This document shows positions 1 through 7,879 of a DNA stretch of 64,000 bases, in pieces. The stretch is from Anabaena sphaerica FACHB-251 (GTDB lineage Bacteria > Cyanobacteriota > Cyanobacteriia > Cyanobacteriales > Nostocaceae). Where the stretch lies: positions 62,001 to 126,000 of the forward strand of contig NZ_JACJQU010000001.1 in the NCBI RefSeq assembly GCF_014696825.1, written 5' to 3'. Position 1 is the stretch's first letter; every line of letters begins with the position of its first letter. The position numbers were made by a program, and so were the translations under genes. The notes below the pieces were generated by a model. The model made no database searches. It saw nothing but the letters and a program-made list of their open reading frames with translations, and was not told the DNA's origin.

Positions 1-1
1 A

Positions 2-445
2 CAGAAAATTGATAATAAATTAATGGCAATTTGGGGACATCGCGGAGAAGGTGAAGAACCAGCAAAGATTTATTGGGGAATATTAAATTTAGCTAAATAT
101 CAAATCACTCTTGCAGGTACAGCTAATTTTAAAGTACCATTTCCTGATGGTAATGTCCGCCATATTTCTGATATTAAAATAGATAATGCCGGAATTGTTT
201 ATATTACCTCAGCTAGTGATAATGGAGATGATGGACCATTTGAGTCTGCTGTTTATGTTGCAGGTTATTTAAGCTTGAATGATAACAAAATACAATGGCG
301 ACCAAATCAGCAACTTTTCCCTATTTACCGGGATAAATATCATAAAATTGAAGGCTTAGAAATTGTACCAGGTGCAGCAGGAGGAATAATAGTAGGAACA
401 GATGATGAAAATATGGGTGCTTCTATTTATATGATAGGTGAATAA
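2..445 (+). CDS. C-terminal part of an unidentified protein (truncated by window start)
   Basis: The reading frame is open from base 2, so the gene starts before the window and the ATG at 23 is probably internal. About 147 residues are visible. They are rich in short beta-strand-like stretches with Gly/Asp turns (ITSASDNGDDGPFES, GTDDENMGASIYMIGE) and an Ile-Glu-Gly-Leu-Glu segment (KIEGLEIVPG). This recalls beta-propeller-type proteins such as the phytase-like esterases (one is encoded at 27831..29024), where an EG-(I/L)-(T/E) motif is common, but that link is inference. No signal peptide can be judged. Followed by a hairpin-rich repeat at 462..568. I do not recognise the family with confidence. 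Confidence 0.6.
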   Translation, partial: QKIDNKLMAIWGHRGEGEEPAKIYWGILNLAKYQITLAGTANFKVPFPDGNVRHISDIKIDNAGIVYITSASDNGDDGPFESAVYVAGYLSLNDNKIQWRPNQQLFPIYRDKYHKIEGLEIVPGAAGGIIVGTDDENMGASIYMIGE

Positions 446-461
446 ATGTAGGGTGTGTTAT

Positions 462-568
462 CTCGTTCCCAGTCTCAGACTGGGAATGCTATCAAGAGGT
501 TCTACCTCTATTTTACAAAGAAGGCAGAGCCTTCTAAAATTCATTCCCATACAGAGTATGGGAACGAG
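462..568. repeat. MITE-like repeat with CTCGTTCCC terminal inverted repeats
   Basis: A 107-bp element bounded by ctcgttccc (462..470) and gggaacgag (560..568), which are exact inverted repeats. Inside are nested hairpins: tcccagtctcagactggga, agaggttctacctct, aaggcagagcctt and attcccatacagagtatgggaa-type arms. I recall this CTCGTTCCCA...TGGGAACGAG layout as a widespread intergenic repeat of cyanobacteria. It lies between the convergent ends of the truncated gene and ychF, where the folded RNA could act as a bidirectional terminator (inference). Confidence 0.75.
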
Positions 569-593
569 AAATTTCACCTGTCACCTGTTATAT

Positions 594-1685
594 CTACACA
601 TTAAATCTAAATAACATTACATCCCCTTCCTGCACAATATACTCCTTACCTTCACTTCTGACTAACCCTTTTTCCTTGGCACCATTCATCGAACCATGTG
701 TTACTAAATCATTATAAGCAACGGTTTCTGCACGAATAAAACCACGTTCAAAATCAGAGTGAATGACACCTGCTGCTTGGGGTGCAGACATTCCTGCATT
801 AATTGTCCAAGCGCGAGTTTCTTGAGGACCACAAGTGAAATATGTCCGCAAACCTAAAAGTGCGTAAGTTGCACGAATTAAAGATTTTAAACCACCTTCT
901 TTCACACCCAAAGATTCGAGAAAATCAGCTTTATCTTCTTCTGGTAATTCGACTAATTCCGCTTCAACTTGTGCAGAAACAATCACAACTTGGGCATTTT
1001 CAGCCGATGCAACTTGGCGCACTTGTTCAACAAAATCATTACCTGTTGCTAAGTCATCTTCAGAAACATTAGCAGCATAGATAATTGGTTTATTTGTGAG
1101 TAGTCCTAAGCCTTTAATAATTGCGGCTTCTTCTTCATTTAAACTCACTTGACGGACAGATTTACCTTCATTTAAAGCCGCAGCTAATTTTTCCAGCACA
1201 GTGATTTCAAATTGTGCATCTTTGCTGGTGCGTGCTTGTTTGCGAGTTCTGTCAATGCGTTTTTCAATTTGCGATAAATCTGATAAACCCAATTCTAAAT
1301 TAATGATTTCAATATCTCGCGCTGGGTCTACAGAACCGGCAACGTGAATGATATCATCATTTTCAAAACAACGCACAACATGAACTATTGCGTCAACTTC
1401 CCGAATGTGGGATAAGAATTGATTACCTAGTCCTTCTCCTTGACTTGCACCCTTCACCAAACCAGCGATATCGACAAACTCAACACGAGCAGGTATAATT
1501 TGTTTAGAAGTGGCAATTTTGGCGAGAACGTTTAACCGGTCATCTGGTACTGAGACAATGCCAACATTCGGTTCAATTGTGCAGAATGGGAAGTTAGCAG
1601 CTTCGGCTTTAGCATTAGCGACGACAGCGTTAAATAAGGTTGATTTTCCGACGTTGGGAAGTCCGACTATTCCGGCTCTTAGCAT
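594..1685 (-). CDS. ychF: Redox-regulated ATPase YchF (Obg-like)
   Basis: 363 residues, the usual length for YchF/OLA1, a ribosome-associated P-loop ATPase of the TRAFAC class. The G1 motif GLPNVGKS is at residues 8-15, the switch/G3 motif DIAGLVKGAS near 72, and the G4-like NVSE (in place of NKxD) near 205 explains the family's preference for ATP over GTP. The C-terminal TGS domain runs over roughly the last 85 residues (TCGPQETRAWTI through GDVMLFRF). The start ATG at 1685 gives the canonical N-terminus MLRAGIVG. The right end of an IS200/IS605-type element lies only about 28 bp upstream, so the promoter may have been displaced by the insertion. Confidence 0.97.
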   Translation of the reverse strand: MLRAGIVGLPNVGKSTLFNAVVANAKAEAANFPFCTIEPNVGIVSVPDDRLNVLAKIATSKQIIPARVEFVDIAGLVKGASQGEGLGNQFLSHIREVDAIVHVVRCFENDDIIHVAGSVDPARDIEIINLELGLSDLSQIEKRIDRTRKQARTSKDAQFEITVLEKLAAALNEGKSVRQVSLNEEEAAIIKGLGLLTNKPIIYAANVSEDDLATGNDFVEQVRQVASAENAQVVIVSAQVEAELVELPEEDKADFLESLGVKEGGLKSLIRATYALLGLRTYFTCGPQETRAWTINAGMSAPQAAGVIHSDFERGFIRAETVAYNDLVTHGSMNGAKEKGLVRSEGKEYIVQEGDVMLFRFNV

Positions 1686-1713
1686 TGTAGATTTTTAGAT
1701 GTTGATTGCAATT

Positions 1714-1900
1714 TTGACACTCTGCGTCCTAAAGGAGCGCAGATTCTTGCTTCAATGAGCAACCTTGCCTAGACTTGTTCCCAAATCTGGGTAGAGGGTC
1801 ATCTCTCCACAAGCGTTAAAAGTTTCCGTCCGCCCGACGGTACTTAAATCATAGCCAGTTTGTTTTAGTGCTTTCGCTAAAATGTTGATTGCGGCGTTGT
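1714..1900 (-). ncRNA. Predicted omega-RNA (reRNA) of the TnpB element
   Basis: In IS200/IS605 TnpB systems the guide RNA is produced from the 3' end of tnpB plus the right end, with the guide taken from the flanking DNA. Here that would cover the last part of tnpB, the hairpin at 1721..1743 and end at about 1714. The guide would therefore be read from 1713 downward, which is the 5' leader of ychF. The 5' boundary given is a guess; only the hairpin is seen directly. Confidence 0.4.
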
Positions 1901-2948
1901 GGTCACGGTCAAGAACACACCCACACTTACAAACATGAGTTCTAACTGACAATGATTTCTTGACAGTTTCTCCACAATTAGAGCAATTCTGAGAGGTATA
2001 TTGCGGTGCGACTGGTACAACCACGCGCCCGTAAATCTTCCCAAAATACTCTAACCATTGAGTGAACAATAACCAACTAACATCACTAATTGACTTGGCT
2101 AGTTTGCTATTTTTAACCATATTTCTCACTTGCAGTTTTTCAAACGCCACCAAATCGTTAGATTTGACCACGCACAATGCTTCTTTTACAGCAAAGTCTT
2201 TACGCTGACGTGATACTTGCAAGTGTTTTCTACCAAGACGGTTAATAGCTTTTTTGCGATTGTTAGAACCTTTCTTCTTGCAACTAACTCTTTTTTGTAA
2301 TCGTTTTAAAGATTTTTCTGACTTACGCAAATATCTTGGATTATCAACTTTGTTCCCTTGAGAATCAGTATAGAAATTAGTAAGACCAACATCTAACCCA
2401 ACTGTTTTACCTGCTGGAGTAATGTCAATTTTTCTTTCAGTATCTACACAAAACTGTACGTAATAACCGTCAGAACGTTTAACTATCCTGACTCTTTTTA
2501 TTTGCTTAATTTGGTAAAAGTGCAAATCCCAAGTTCCAATTAACTTTAGTTGACCAATATCACACTTATCTATAAATTTAATGTGTTTACGGTCATCTAA
2601 AAGTTTCCAACCAGTTGATTTATATTCAACTGAACGGTTGTTTTTCTGAAACCTGGGATATCCTTTTTTGCCGGGAACTTTAGCTTGACAATTATCAAAA
2701 AATCTTTTAATTGCAAAAGCAGTTCTTTCTGCTGCTGCTTGTCTAGCCATTGAATTTAACTTATCAGCAAAATCAAATTCCGACGCTAAAACAGCAGTAT
2801 ATTTATTTAGGTCGTAAGGTTTAACATTTTGATTGTCCATCCAAAACCGCAAGCACTTGTTACGGATGAACCTAGCTACGCGTATAGCTTCATCAATTTT
2901 CTGATATTGCTGTTTTGTGCCTTTGGCTTTGAACTCAAAAACAATCAT
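1752..2948 (-). CDS. tnpB: RNA-guided endonuclease TnpB (IS605 OrfB family)
   Basis: 398 residues from the ATG at 2948 (MIVFEFKAKGTKQQYQ, the typical TnpB N-terminus); the frame stays open 22 codons further upstream but that stretch has no family similarity. RuvC-like catalytic residues look intact: Asp in VGLDVGLTNFYTDS, Glu in LVAFEKLQVRNM, and Asp in DRDHNAAINI. A four-cysteine zinc finger (CSNCGE ... CKCGC) lies between the last two. An N-terminal HTH/wedge region and the central INRLGRKHLQVSRQRKDF helix match the IS1341 class. No tnpA is nearby. Probably an active nuclease: no frameshift or stop. Confidence 0.93.
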   Translation of the reverse strand: MIVFEFKAKGTKQQYQKIDEAIRVARFIRNKCLRFWMDNQNVKPYDLNKYTAVLASEFDFADKLNSMARQAAAERTAFAIKRFFDNCQAKVPGKKGYPRFQKNNRSVEYKSTGWKLLDDRKHIKFIDKCDIGQLKLIGTWDLHFYQIKQIKRVRIVKRSDGYYVQFCVDTERKIDITPAGKTVGLDVGLTNFYTDSQGNKVDNPRYLRKSEKSLKRLQKRVSCKKKGSNNRKKAINRLGRKHLQVSRQRKDFAVKEALCVVKSNDLVAFEKLQVRNMVKNSKLAKSISDVSWLLFTQWLEYFGKIYGRVVVPVAPQYTSQNCSNCGETVKKSLSVRTHVCKCGCVLDRDHNAAINILAKALKQTGYDLSTVGRTETFNACGEMTLYPDLGTSLGKVAH

Positions 2949-3083
2949 TGTAATTATCATCTCGACCTGCTCTAAAAATAGCATTCTTGAGGGAGTATGG
3001 CAAACCCTAAACAAGAAAAACCAGATTATGACTGCCCCTAACGGGGCAAGCCGCTCACCTACATCCAGTGTCTAAAGCACAAC

Positions 3084-3138
3084 AAAGTATCGGAGCGTGG
3101 CGAAGATACTTTGTCGAGCGTGGTTTTGGTTCGCTCGA
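3084..3138. repeat. Two adjacent short hairpins
   Basis: Exact inverted repeats aaagtatc (3084..3091)/gatacttt (3105..3112), then tcgagcg (3114..3120)/cgctcga (3132..3138). They sit beside the TnpB element's left end, outside it. Role unknown; possibly part of another small intergenic repeat. Confidence 0.5.
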
Positions 3139-3143
3139 TTTCT

Positions 3144-3437
3144 TTATAAGGATAATTCAAACAGGTTTAGGAATGGTTTGGGGAATTGGACCCGGTACTG
3201 TTTGGGGAATGGGTGCTGGTACTGTTTCTGGTACTGGTTCTGGGAACGGTGGAGGAATGGTTGGTTCTGGTGGAGGTTCGGGACTGGGTAGGGGGTTGGG
3301 TCCAGGAGTTGGTATTTGCGGTTCGGGTATGGAGATAGCGGAGGGATAAAGCATGGTAAGTCTAATTGCATGATTCGACTTTCCCAAGCTAGATGATAAC
3401 TTATACCGTTGACATCTTCCCAAATGGCTATACCCAA
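3144..3437 (-). pseudogene. Low-complexity Pro-rich (minus) / Gly-rich (plus) tract, possible gene remnant
   Basis: On the minus strand a Pro-rich peptide with a PxP periodicity (PEPVPETVPAPIPQTVP) is read in the frame ending at 3157, while a different minus frame of the same stretch gives a plausible globular start (GIAIWEDVNGISYHL). The plus strand gives a Gly-rich tract (GTGSGNGGGMVGSGGGSG). It may be a frameshifted Pro-rich gene tail or merely a repetitive ggtactgtttggggaatg tract. No ribosome binding site is seen on either strand. I treat it as degenerate and do not call a product. Confidence 0.3.
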
Positions 3438-3440
3438 ATC

Positions 3441-3749
3441 TTAGTTATTACGATTTTCCCACAGTTCTAATAAACCAACTGTACCGACAAAAAATGTATA
3501 AGTTGCATATTTGATGGGGTTGTGATTTTGAGAAGGTGCATAGTAAGCTGCAATGATTCCTTCAACAAAATGCGCTGAAAGTGCAATATGAGCAAGTATT
3601 AAAGCGGGAGTTAATATACTTGGTAGTTGGTTGTTAGTTGTTACTGTTTGGATGTTCCATAATTCTAAGCCAATGGCGCTGGTGATCAGGGGGATGGAGA
3701 TGAATTTGATGATAGTGAATAATTTTTGTTTGATATGTTTGAAGTTCAT
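3441..3749 (-). CDS. Small three-helix membrane protein, uncharacterised
   Basis: 102 residues with three hydrophobic segments, at about 11-30 (FTIIKFISIPLITSAIGLEL), 44-70 (LTPALILAHIALSAHFVEGI) and 80-95 (YTFFVGTVGLLELW). The His and Glu within the second helix (AHIALSAHFVEG) and the closing Trp-Glu are reminiscent of the eukaryotic/bacterial DUF4499 (TMEM254-like) small membrane proteins, but only weakly. Located after the HEPN gene on the same strand with a 36-bp gap, so it could be the last gene of that unit. Only a poor purine-rich ribosome binding site precedes the ATG. Confidence 0.65.
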   Translation of the reverse strand: MNFKHIKQKLFTIIKFISIPLITSAIGLELWNIQTVTTNNQLPSILTPALILAHIALSAHFVEGIIAAYYAPSQNHNPIKYATYTFFVGTVGLLELWENRNN

Positions 3750-3785
3750 TTTTCTTGATTTTGTATAGTAATTACATTGTAAATT

Positions 3786-4430
3786 TTATCTCATTAAATT
3801 ATTTATTAATTCATCAATTCTTAAAAGTTCCTGAGTAATTTGCTGTACCGTATTTAGTTCAGTTGCCGGATCTGGAGGTTGAATAGTCATGTAAGATGTG
3901 GCTGACGAATGCGCTACCAGACCTCGTTCTTTCCCAAATGTATTCATGGTAGCAAGCCAAGCAGGATCTAAATCATTACTATCTATTCCTATTGGTAAGA
4001 GTAATGCCAAAATATTAGCCTCTTTAACTCCATGATTATTATCTTTAACCCACCGAAAATTATTGATAGCTGAATCTATTTTCTTACTTATTTTCAGTCG
4101 TTTGTCGTGATCATCTTGACTTACCCTACTAGGTTTGTTGAGTGTGTCTGGTGGTTTATCCATAGTTAAAGCAGAGAAACCAACTAGACATATCAAAGTG
4201 CGGGATGTCTTACCTGTAGCATCCCAAGCTCTTTTGGCATTTAAAACTACTTCCCACGCTCTATCTTCAAGGTATGATTCGATTTCAGCATGAGCTAAAA
4301 CTCTATATGCAAGAGTTCTCACTAACTGTCTATCAGAATATAAACCTGTAGGACTAATTTTAGGTAGAAATTGCTTTTTTAACCTATTTAGCTCCCTAGT
4401 TAAAATCCTAAATCTAGCAGATTTTGGCAT
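3786..4430 (-). CDS. HEPN-domain protein of the RiboL-PSP-HEPN type (putative RNase toxin)
   Basis: 214 residues. The C-terminal half carries R169-G-L-V-A-H174, an exact R-x4-H motif, followed by small residues (HSSA); R-x4-6-H is the catalytic signature of HEPN RNases. An alpha-helical N-terminus with YRVLAHAEIESYLED (about 42-56) fits the first HEPN helices. The protein lies 14 bp downstream of a DUF262 protein on the same strand, a pairing I recall from bacterial conflict modules. HEPN proteins in such modules usually act as toxins that cleave RNA when released. Family assignment rests on the motif, the helical pattern and the partner, not on a profile search. Confidence 0.72.
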   Translation of the reverse strand: MPKSARFRILTRELNRLKKQFLPKISPTGLYSDRQLVRTLAYRVLAHAEIESYLEDRAWEVVLNAKRAWDATGKTSRTLICLVGFSALTMDKPPDTLNKPSRVSQDDHDKRLKISKKIDSAINNFRWVKDNNHGVKEANILALLLPIGIDSNDLDPAWLATMNTFGKERGLVAHSSATSYMTIQPPDPATELNTVQQITQELLRIDELINNLMR

Positions 4431-4444
4431 ATTATATAAATACC

Positions 4445-5677
4445 CTACCTCAACCCATTAAAAATAATTCGATTATCAACAAGTTCAGGTAGGTTAAAAT
4501 CTACATCTAAAACTTCTAATAGACTTTCTCCCCACAATCTCAAACGATTGTAAGTTTCTCGAATGTTTTTGGTTGTTCCCTCAATAGCTTCTTTAAAGTT
4601 ACTGTTGGATGAACATAAGCTTTTGAAAGCTTCTTCAACTTTTTCCTTATTTCTTTGAGCAGATTCCCTTATAGTCTCATCTTTAAAGTAGAAAACCATT
4701 ACATCTAAAATTGCTCGATTAAACTGGCTGCGATATTTATTGCCCAACCACATACGCGAGAAACTACCTCCAAATATATTAATAGTTGTTTCTACTGCTT
4801 TCTCGAATTGATTAACTGCATTTTCAACATCATCCTGTATTTTTTCCCAATCTTTATTAAGATTTTCACAAGTCATATCAAGAAATTTTTTAAGATTTCC
4901 TCTATATTCAGATAAAAAATAATGAAATCCTATATAACGCAACAGCAATTCCACATCTCTCATCCGAAAATCAGGATTTGGTGATTTTAATATTTTTCGT
5001 AAAGCCTTACTTTCAACTGATTTATCATCTAAGAAATTGATAAAACCACCTGGATGTAATGCTTGTCTGAGTTCTTGAGGAGATAATGGAGTGTTTTCTA
5101 CATTCAACCGCAGGAACATTTTATATAGCAAATCTTCACTATACCAATTCCGAATTAATATAGTCCGAATAGTTTGGTTGTCTAAAGCATTAAGATCATA
5201 ACTCAAGATTACATCATTTTGAAAATCATCATATTTTTTGCCAATTAAATCACGTCTAAACTCTAAATCTTTTAAAGCAAAAGCATTGTTTTTAGTTTTT
5301 TCACTCCTACCATAAAATTGCAGGATAGTTAACAATCTTTGCTTACCATCAAGAACTATAAATTTACCTTTTTCTTGACGATTAACAGCTAACACTATTT
5401 GGGGGACTGGAAATCCAACTATAAGTGATTCTATGAACCTACTTTTACGAGTTATATCCCAAGCATCTCGTCTTTGAAATTGTGGATTTAGCTGTATATT
5501 ATCCCGCACAAGTTGATTAAGGATAGTTTCCGTTGTCCAATCACTACCAGAAACAACGATTTTCGATATTTCCTCTAATACAGGAATTAACTTATTACGA
5601 GATTGAGGCTCAATTTCTTGCTCTTCTTCTTCCTCAAAAAAAGTTACTTCTTCTTCTGTTGTAAATGTAGTCTGCAT
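4445..5677 (-). CDS. DUF262 (ParB/GmrSD-N-like) domain protein
   Basis: 410 residues. After an acidic N-terminal tail (EEEVTFFEEEEEQEIE) comes the DUF262 fold: QFQRRDAWD near 69-77 and the diagnostic VLDGKQRLLTIL near 107-118, the nucleotide-binding/ParB-like signature shared with the GmrS half of GmrSD type IV restriction enzymes and with BrxU and SspE. There is no DUF1524 HNH partner domain; the C-terminal half is helical and unassigned. It is the first gene of a two- or three-gene unit with the HEPN protein (14-bp gap) and the small membrane protein. It may sense or restrict foreign nucleic acid, or restrain the HEPN partner; this is inference. Confidence 0.85.
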   Translation of the reverse strand: MQTTFTTEEEVTFFEEEEEQEIEPQSRNKLIPVLEEISKIVVSGSDWTTETILNQLVRDNIQLNPQFQRRDAWDITRKSRFIESLIVGFPVPQIVLAVNRQEKGKFIVLDGKQRLLTILQFYGRSEKTKNNAFALKDLEFRRDLIGKKYDDFQNDVILSYDLNALDNQTIRTILIRNWYSEDLLYKMFLRLNVENTPLSPQELRQALHPGGFINFLDDKSVESKALRKILKSPNPDFRMRDVELLLRYIGFHYFLSEYRGNLKKFLDMTCENLNKDWEKIQDDVENAVNQFEKAVETTINIFGGSFSRMWLGNKYRSQFNRAILDVMVFYFKDETIRESAQRNKEKVEEAFKSLCSSNSNFKEAIEGTTKNIRETYNRLRLWGESLLEVLDVDFNLPELVDNRIIFNGLR

Positions 5678-5774
5678 AGAGTTTTATCAGAACACAATAT
5701 AGTTTATTAGTTAATTATATGCGATAATTTATCAATTTTTACATAAAGCTCTAACCGCCTCATTTCCCCCCAAA

Positions 5775-7238
5775 ATGCTCAACCAAAACCAAACCCCCCT
5801 CATAGATGCCTTAAAAGCCTCCATTTCTCGTCCCCACGCACCATTTTACACCCCTGGACATAAACGCGGTGCAGGAATTTCCCCAATTTTAACGGATTTA
5901 TTCGGTAAAGATGTCTTTCGTGCTGATTTAACCGAACTCGCAGAATTAGATAATCTCTTCACACCTGAAAGTGCAATTTTAACAGCACAAGAATTAGCCG
6001 CAGCAGCTTTTGGTGCAGAAAAAACTTGGTTTTTAGTTAATGGTTCTACCTGTGGAATTGAAGCCGCAATTCTCGCTACTTGCGGTATGAATGATAAAAT
6101 TATTCTGCCTAGAAATGTGCATTCTTCTGTAATTTCTGGTTTAATTCTTTCTGGTGCAATTCCTATTTTTATTCATCCCGAATATGATGAAGATTTAGAT
6201 ATTGCTCATAGCATTACACCGGAAGATTTAAACACAACTTTAGCCAAACATCCTGATGCTAAAGCAGTGCTGATAGTTTATCCTACTTATTATGGTGTTT
6301 GTGGAGATTTGAGTGCGATCGCCCAAATTACCCATCAATATCATATTCCCCTGATTGTAGATGAAGCACATGGCGCACATTTTGCTTTTCACGCTGATTT
6401 ACCTACCTCAGCTTTAGCCGCAGGTGCAGATTTAACAATACAGTCAATTCATAAAACATTGGGTGCAATGACACAGGCATCAATGTTACATATTCAAGGT
6501 AATAGAATTAATATTGATAGATTAAATAAAGCCTTACAATTAGTACAATCTACAAGTCCTAGTTTTATTCTTTTAGCTTCCCTCGATGCTGCACGTCAAC
6601 AAATGGCTATCAATGGACAAAAGTTGATGTCTCAAACTTTGCAATTAGCTGAAGGAGCAAGAAATGAAATTAGTCAAATTCCTGGTTTGTCAGTTTTGGA
6701 GATCTCCCCAACCTTTAAAAAGGGGGGGGTTTTTGATTTGGATCAAACAAGGTTAACTGTGAATGTTGTTCAATTAGGTTTAACAGGGTTTGCAGCTGAA
6801 GATATCCTCAATGAAATGGGTGTAACTCCAGAATTTTCATCCCTGCAAAATCTGACTTTTATTATTAGTTTGGGTAACAATCAATCAGATATTGACGCAT
6901 TAGTGCAAGGGTTGAAAAAACTGGCTCAGATACCACAATTGACAAGTCAGTACAAAATATGTAAATATAGAAACGATGCTAAGATTGCTCATATCTTGTG
7001 CATTTCTCCCCGTGAGGCTTTTTTTGCTAATAGTGAAACCCTCCCTTTGGAGAAAACTGTAGATAGAGTTTGTGCAGAAATTGTTTGCCCCTATCCTCCT
7101 GGAATTCCTGTATTAATGCCTGGAGAAATCATTACAAAATCGGCTTTAGAATATCTGCTGCAAATTCAGTCTTTAGGGGGATTTATTAGTGGTTGTATGG
7201 ATAACAAAATCCACAACCTAAAGGTTATAAAAACTTAA
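5775..7238 (+). CDS. Orn/Lys/Arg decarboxylase family PLP enzyme
   Basis: 487 residues, fold type I PLP-dependent decarboxylase of the short (about 480-residue) Bacillus SpeA/lysine-decarboxylase-like group. Seen: N-terminal FYTPGHKRGAG near 25, STCGIEAAI near 90 (phosphate-binding loop), VDEAHGAHF near 190 (Asp contacting the pyridine nitrogen), and SIHKTLGAMTQASM near 222 with the Schiff-base Lys. The C-terminal domain (CAEIVCPYPPGIPVLMPGE) is typical. The substrate cannot be fixed from sequence. A short repeat has entered the frame near residue 313 (see 6704..6738). Divergent from the DUF262 gene. Confidence 0.92.
   Translation: MLNQNQTPLIDALKASISRPHAPFYTPGHKRGAGISPILTDLFGKDVFRADLTELAELDNLFTPESAILTAQELAAAAFGAEKTWFLVNGSTCGIEAAILATCGMNDKIILPRNVHSSVISGLILSGAIPIFIHPEYDEDLDIAHSITPEDLNTTLAKHPDAKAVLIVYPTYYGVCGDLSAIAQITHQYHIPLIVDEAHGAHFAFHADLPTSALAAGADLTIQSIHKTLGAMTQASMLHIQGNRINIDRLNKALQLVQSTSPSFILLASLDAARQQMAINGQKLMSQTLQLAEGARNEISQIPGLSVLEISPTFKKGGVFDLDQTRLTVNVVQLGLTGFAAEDILNEMGVTPEFSSLQNLTFIISLGNNQSDIDALVQGLKKLAQIPQLTSQYKICKYRNDAKIAHILCISPREAFFANSETLPLEKTVDRVCAEIVCPYPPGIPVLMPGEIITKSALEYLLQIQSLGGFISGCMDNKIHNLKVIKT
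6704..6738. repeat. In-frame copy of a CCCCAACC/GGGGGGG intergenic repeat inside a gene
   Basis: The stretch ctccccaacctttaaaaag followed by a run of G and tttttgat looks like the hairpin repeat often found between cyanobacterial genes. It lies inside the PLP decarboxylase and encodes ISPTFKKGGVFDLD without breaking the frame. Confidence 0.5.
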
Positions 7239-7290
7239 GTTATAATTAAATGTAGGTGTAAAAATATCACATTCTTGGAAAGCAAAATTT

Positions 7291-7788
7291 ATGAAGATCA
7301 AATTCCTAAGTTCAGCAGTGCTATTTTTACTTATAACATCTGTAAGCCTACCAACTTCGGCTCAGTCTCTTACTAATCGAAATGAACTTGCGGCTAATGT
7401 TAAAGACACCGAAAAAATTAATAACATCAAAAAATTATTAGAAATAACAGGTGCAAAAAGTCTGACTCAACAGATATTAAATCAAATGTTAAATTCAATG
7501 AAATCTGAATACAATCAAGTACCAGCAAAATTCTGGGATACTTTTGCTGCTGAACTCAACCCAGATGAAATGATCAAGGAGTATATTCCTCTATATGATA
7601 AATATTTTACCAATGAAGAAATAAAAGCCCTTATTGCCTTTTATCAAACACCAATAGGACAAAAAACTTTGACTGTAACTCCTCAAATTACTCGAGATTC
7701 CACAGAAATTGGGATCAAATATGGCAGAGAAGCTGCCCAAAGAGCTTTACAAAAATTGGAATCTGAAGGATATATTCGCAATCGTTAA
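7291..7788 (+). CDS. DUF2059 domain protein, exported
   Basis: 165 residues. A Sec signal peptide (MKIKFLSSAVLFLLITSVSL, cleavage likely after PTSAQ near 25) precedes an all-helical DUF2059 domain: KINNIKKLLEITGAKSL near 44-60, then FTNEEIKALIAFYQTPIGQK near 115-134, the most conserved DUF2059 segment. The function of the family is unknown; the protein is probably periplasmic. It follows the PLP decarboxylase by 52 bp on the same strand but has its own AT-rich leader, so co-transcription is uncertain. Confidence 0.85.
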   Translation: MKIKFLSSAVLFLLITSVSLPTSAQSLTNRNELAANVKDTEKINNIKKLLEITGAKSLTQQILNQMLNSMKSEYNQVPAKFWDTFAAELNPDEMIKEYIPLYDKYFTNEEIKALIAFYQTPIGQKTLTVTPQITRDSTEIGIKYGREAAQRALQKLESEGYIRNR

Positions 7789-7879
7789 TCATCAGCAAAT
7801 TGACTTGCAATCTGCTGTGTATAAGTTATCAGCTATAAGCTAATATCGGAGTTTAGTGATAACTGATAACTGTTAACTG

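Larger units (their letters stand above)
1714..3048 (-). mobile_element. IS200/IS605-group element carrying only tnpB (IS1341-type)
   Basis: A tnpB gene flanked by subterminal hairpins and no tnpA, the layout of solo TnpB elements mobilised in trans. Right end (low coordinates): stem tctgcg/cgcaga with inner tcc/gga at 1721..1743, followed on the minus strand by GAGTGTCAA, the tail I recall from many cyanobacterial IS605-group right ends. Left end: hairpin tgcccc-taac-ggggca at 3033..3048, preceded on the minus strand by GGTGAGCGGCTTG. There are no terminal inverted repeats or target duplication, as expected for a Y1-type element. The exact outer edges are not provable from one copy; the left edge may extend a few tens of bases past 3048. 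Confidence 0.8.

Noticed and set aside
842-1698. Plus-strand ORFs opposite ychF
   Set aside because: Shadows of a strongly conserved gene on the other strand.
3068-3349. Plus-strand 93-codon Gly-rich ORF
   Set aside because: Begins in hairpin repeats next to the IS end; low complexity; strand cannot be decided.
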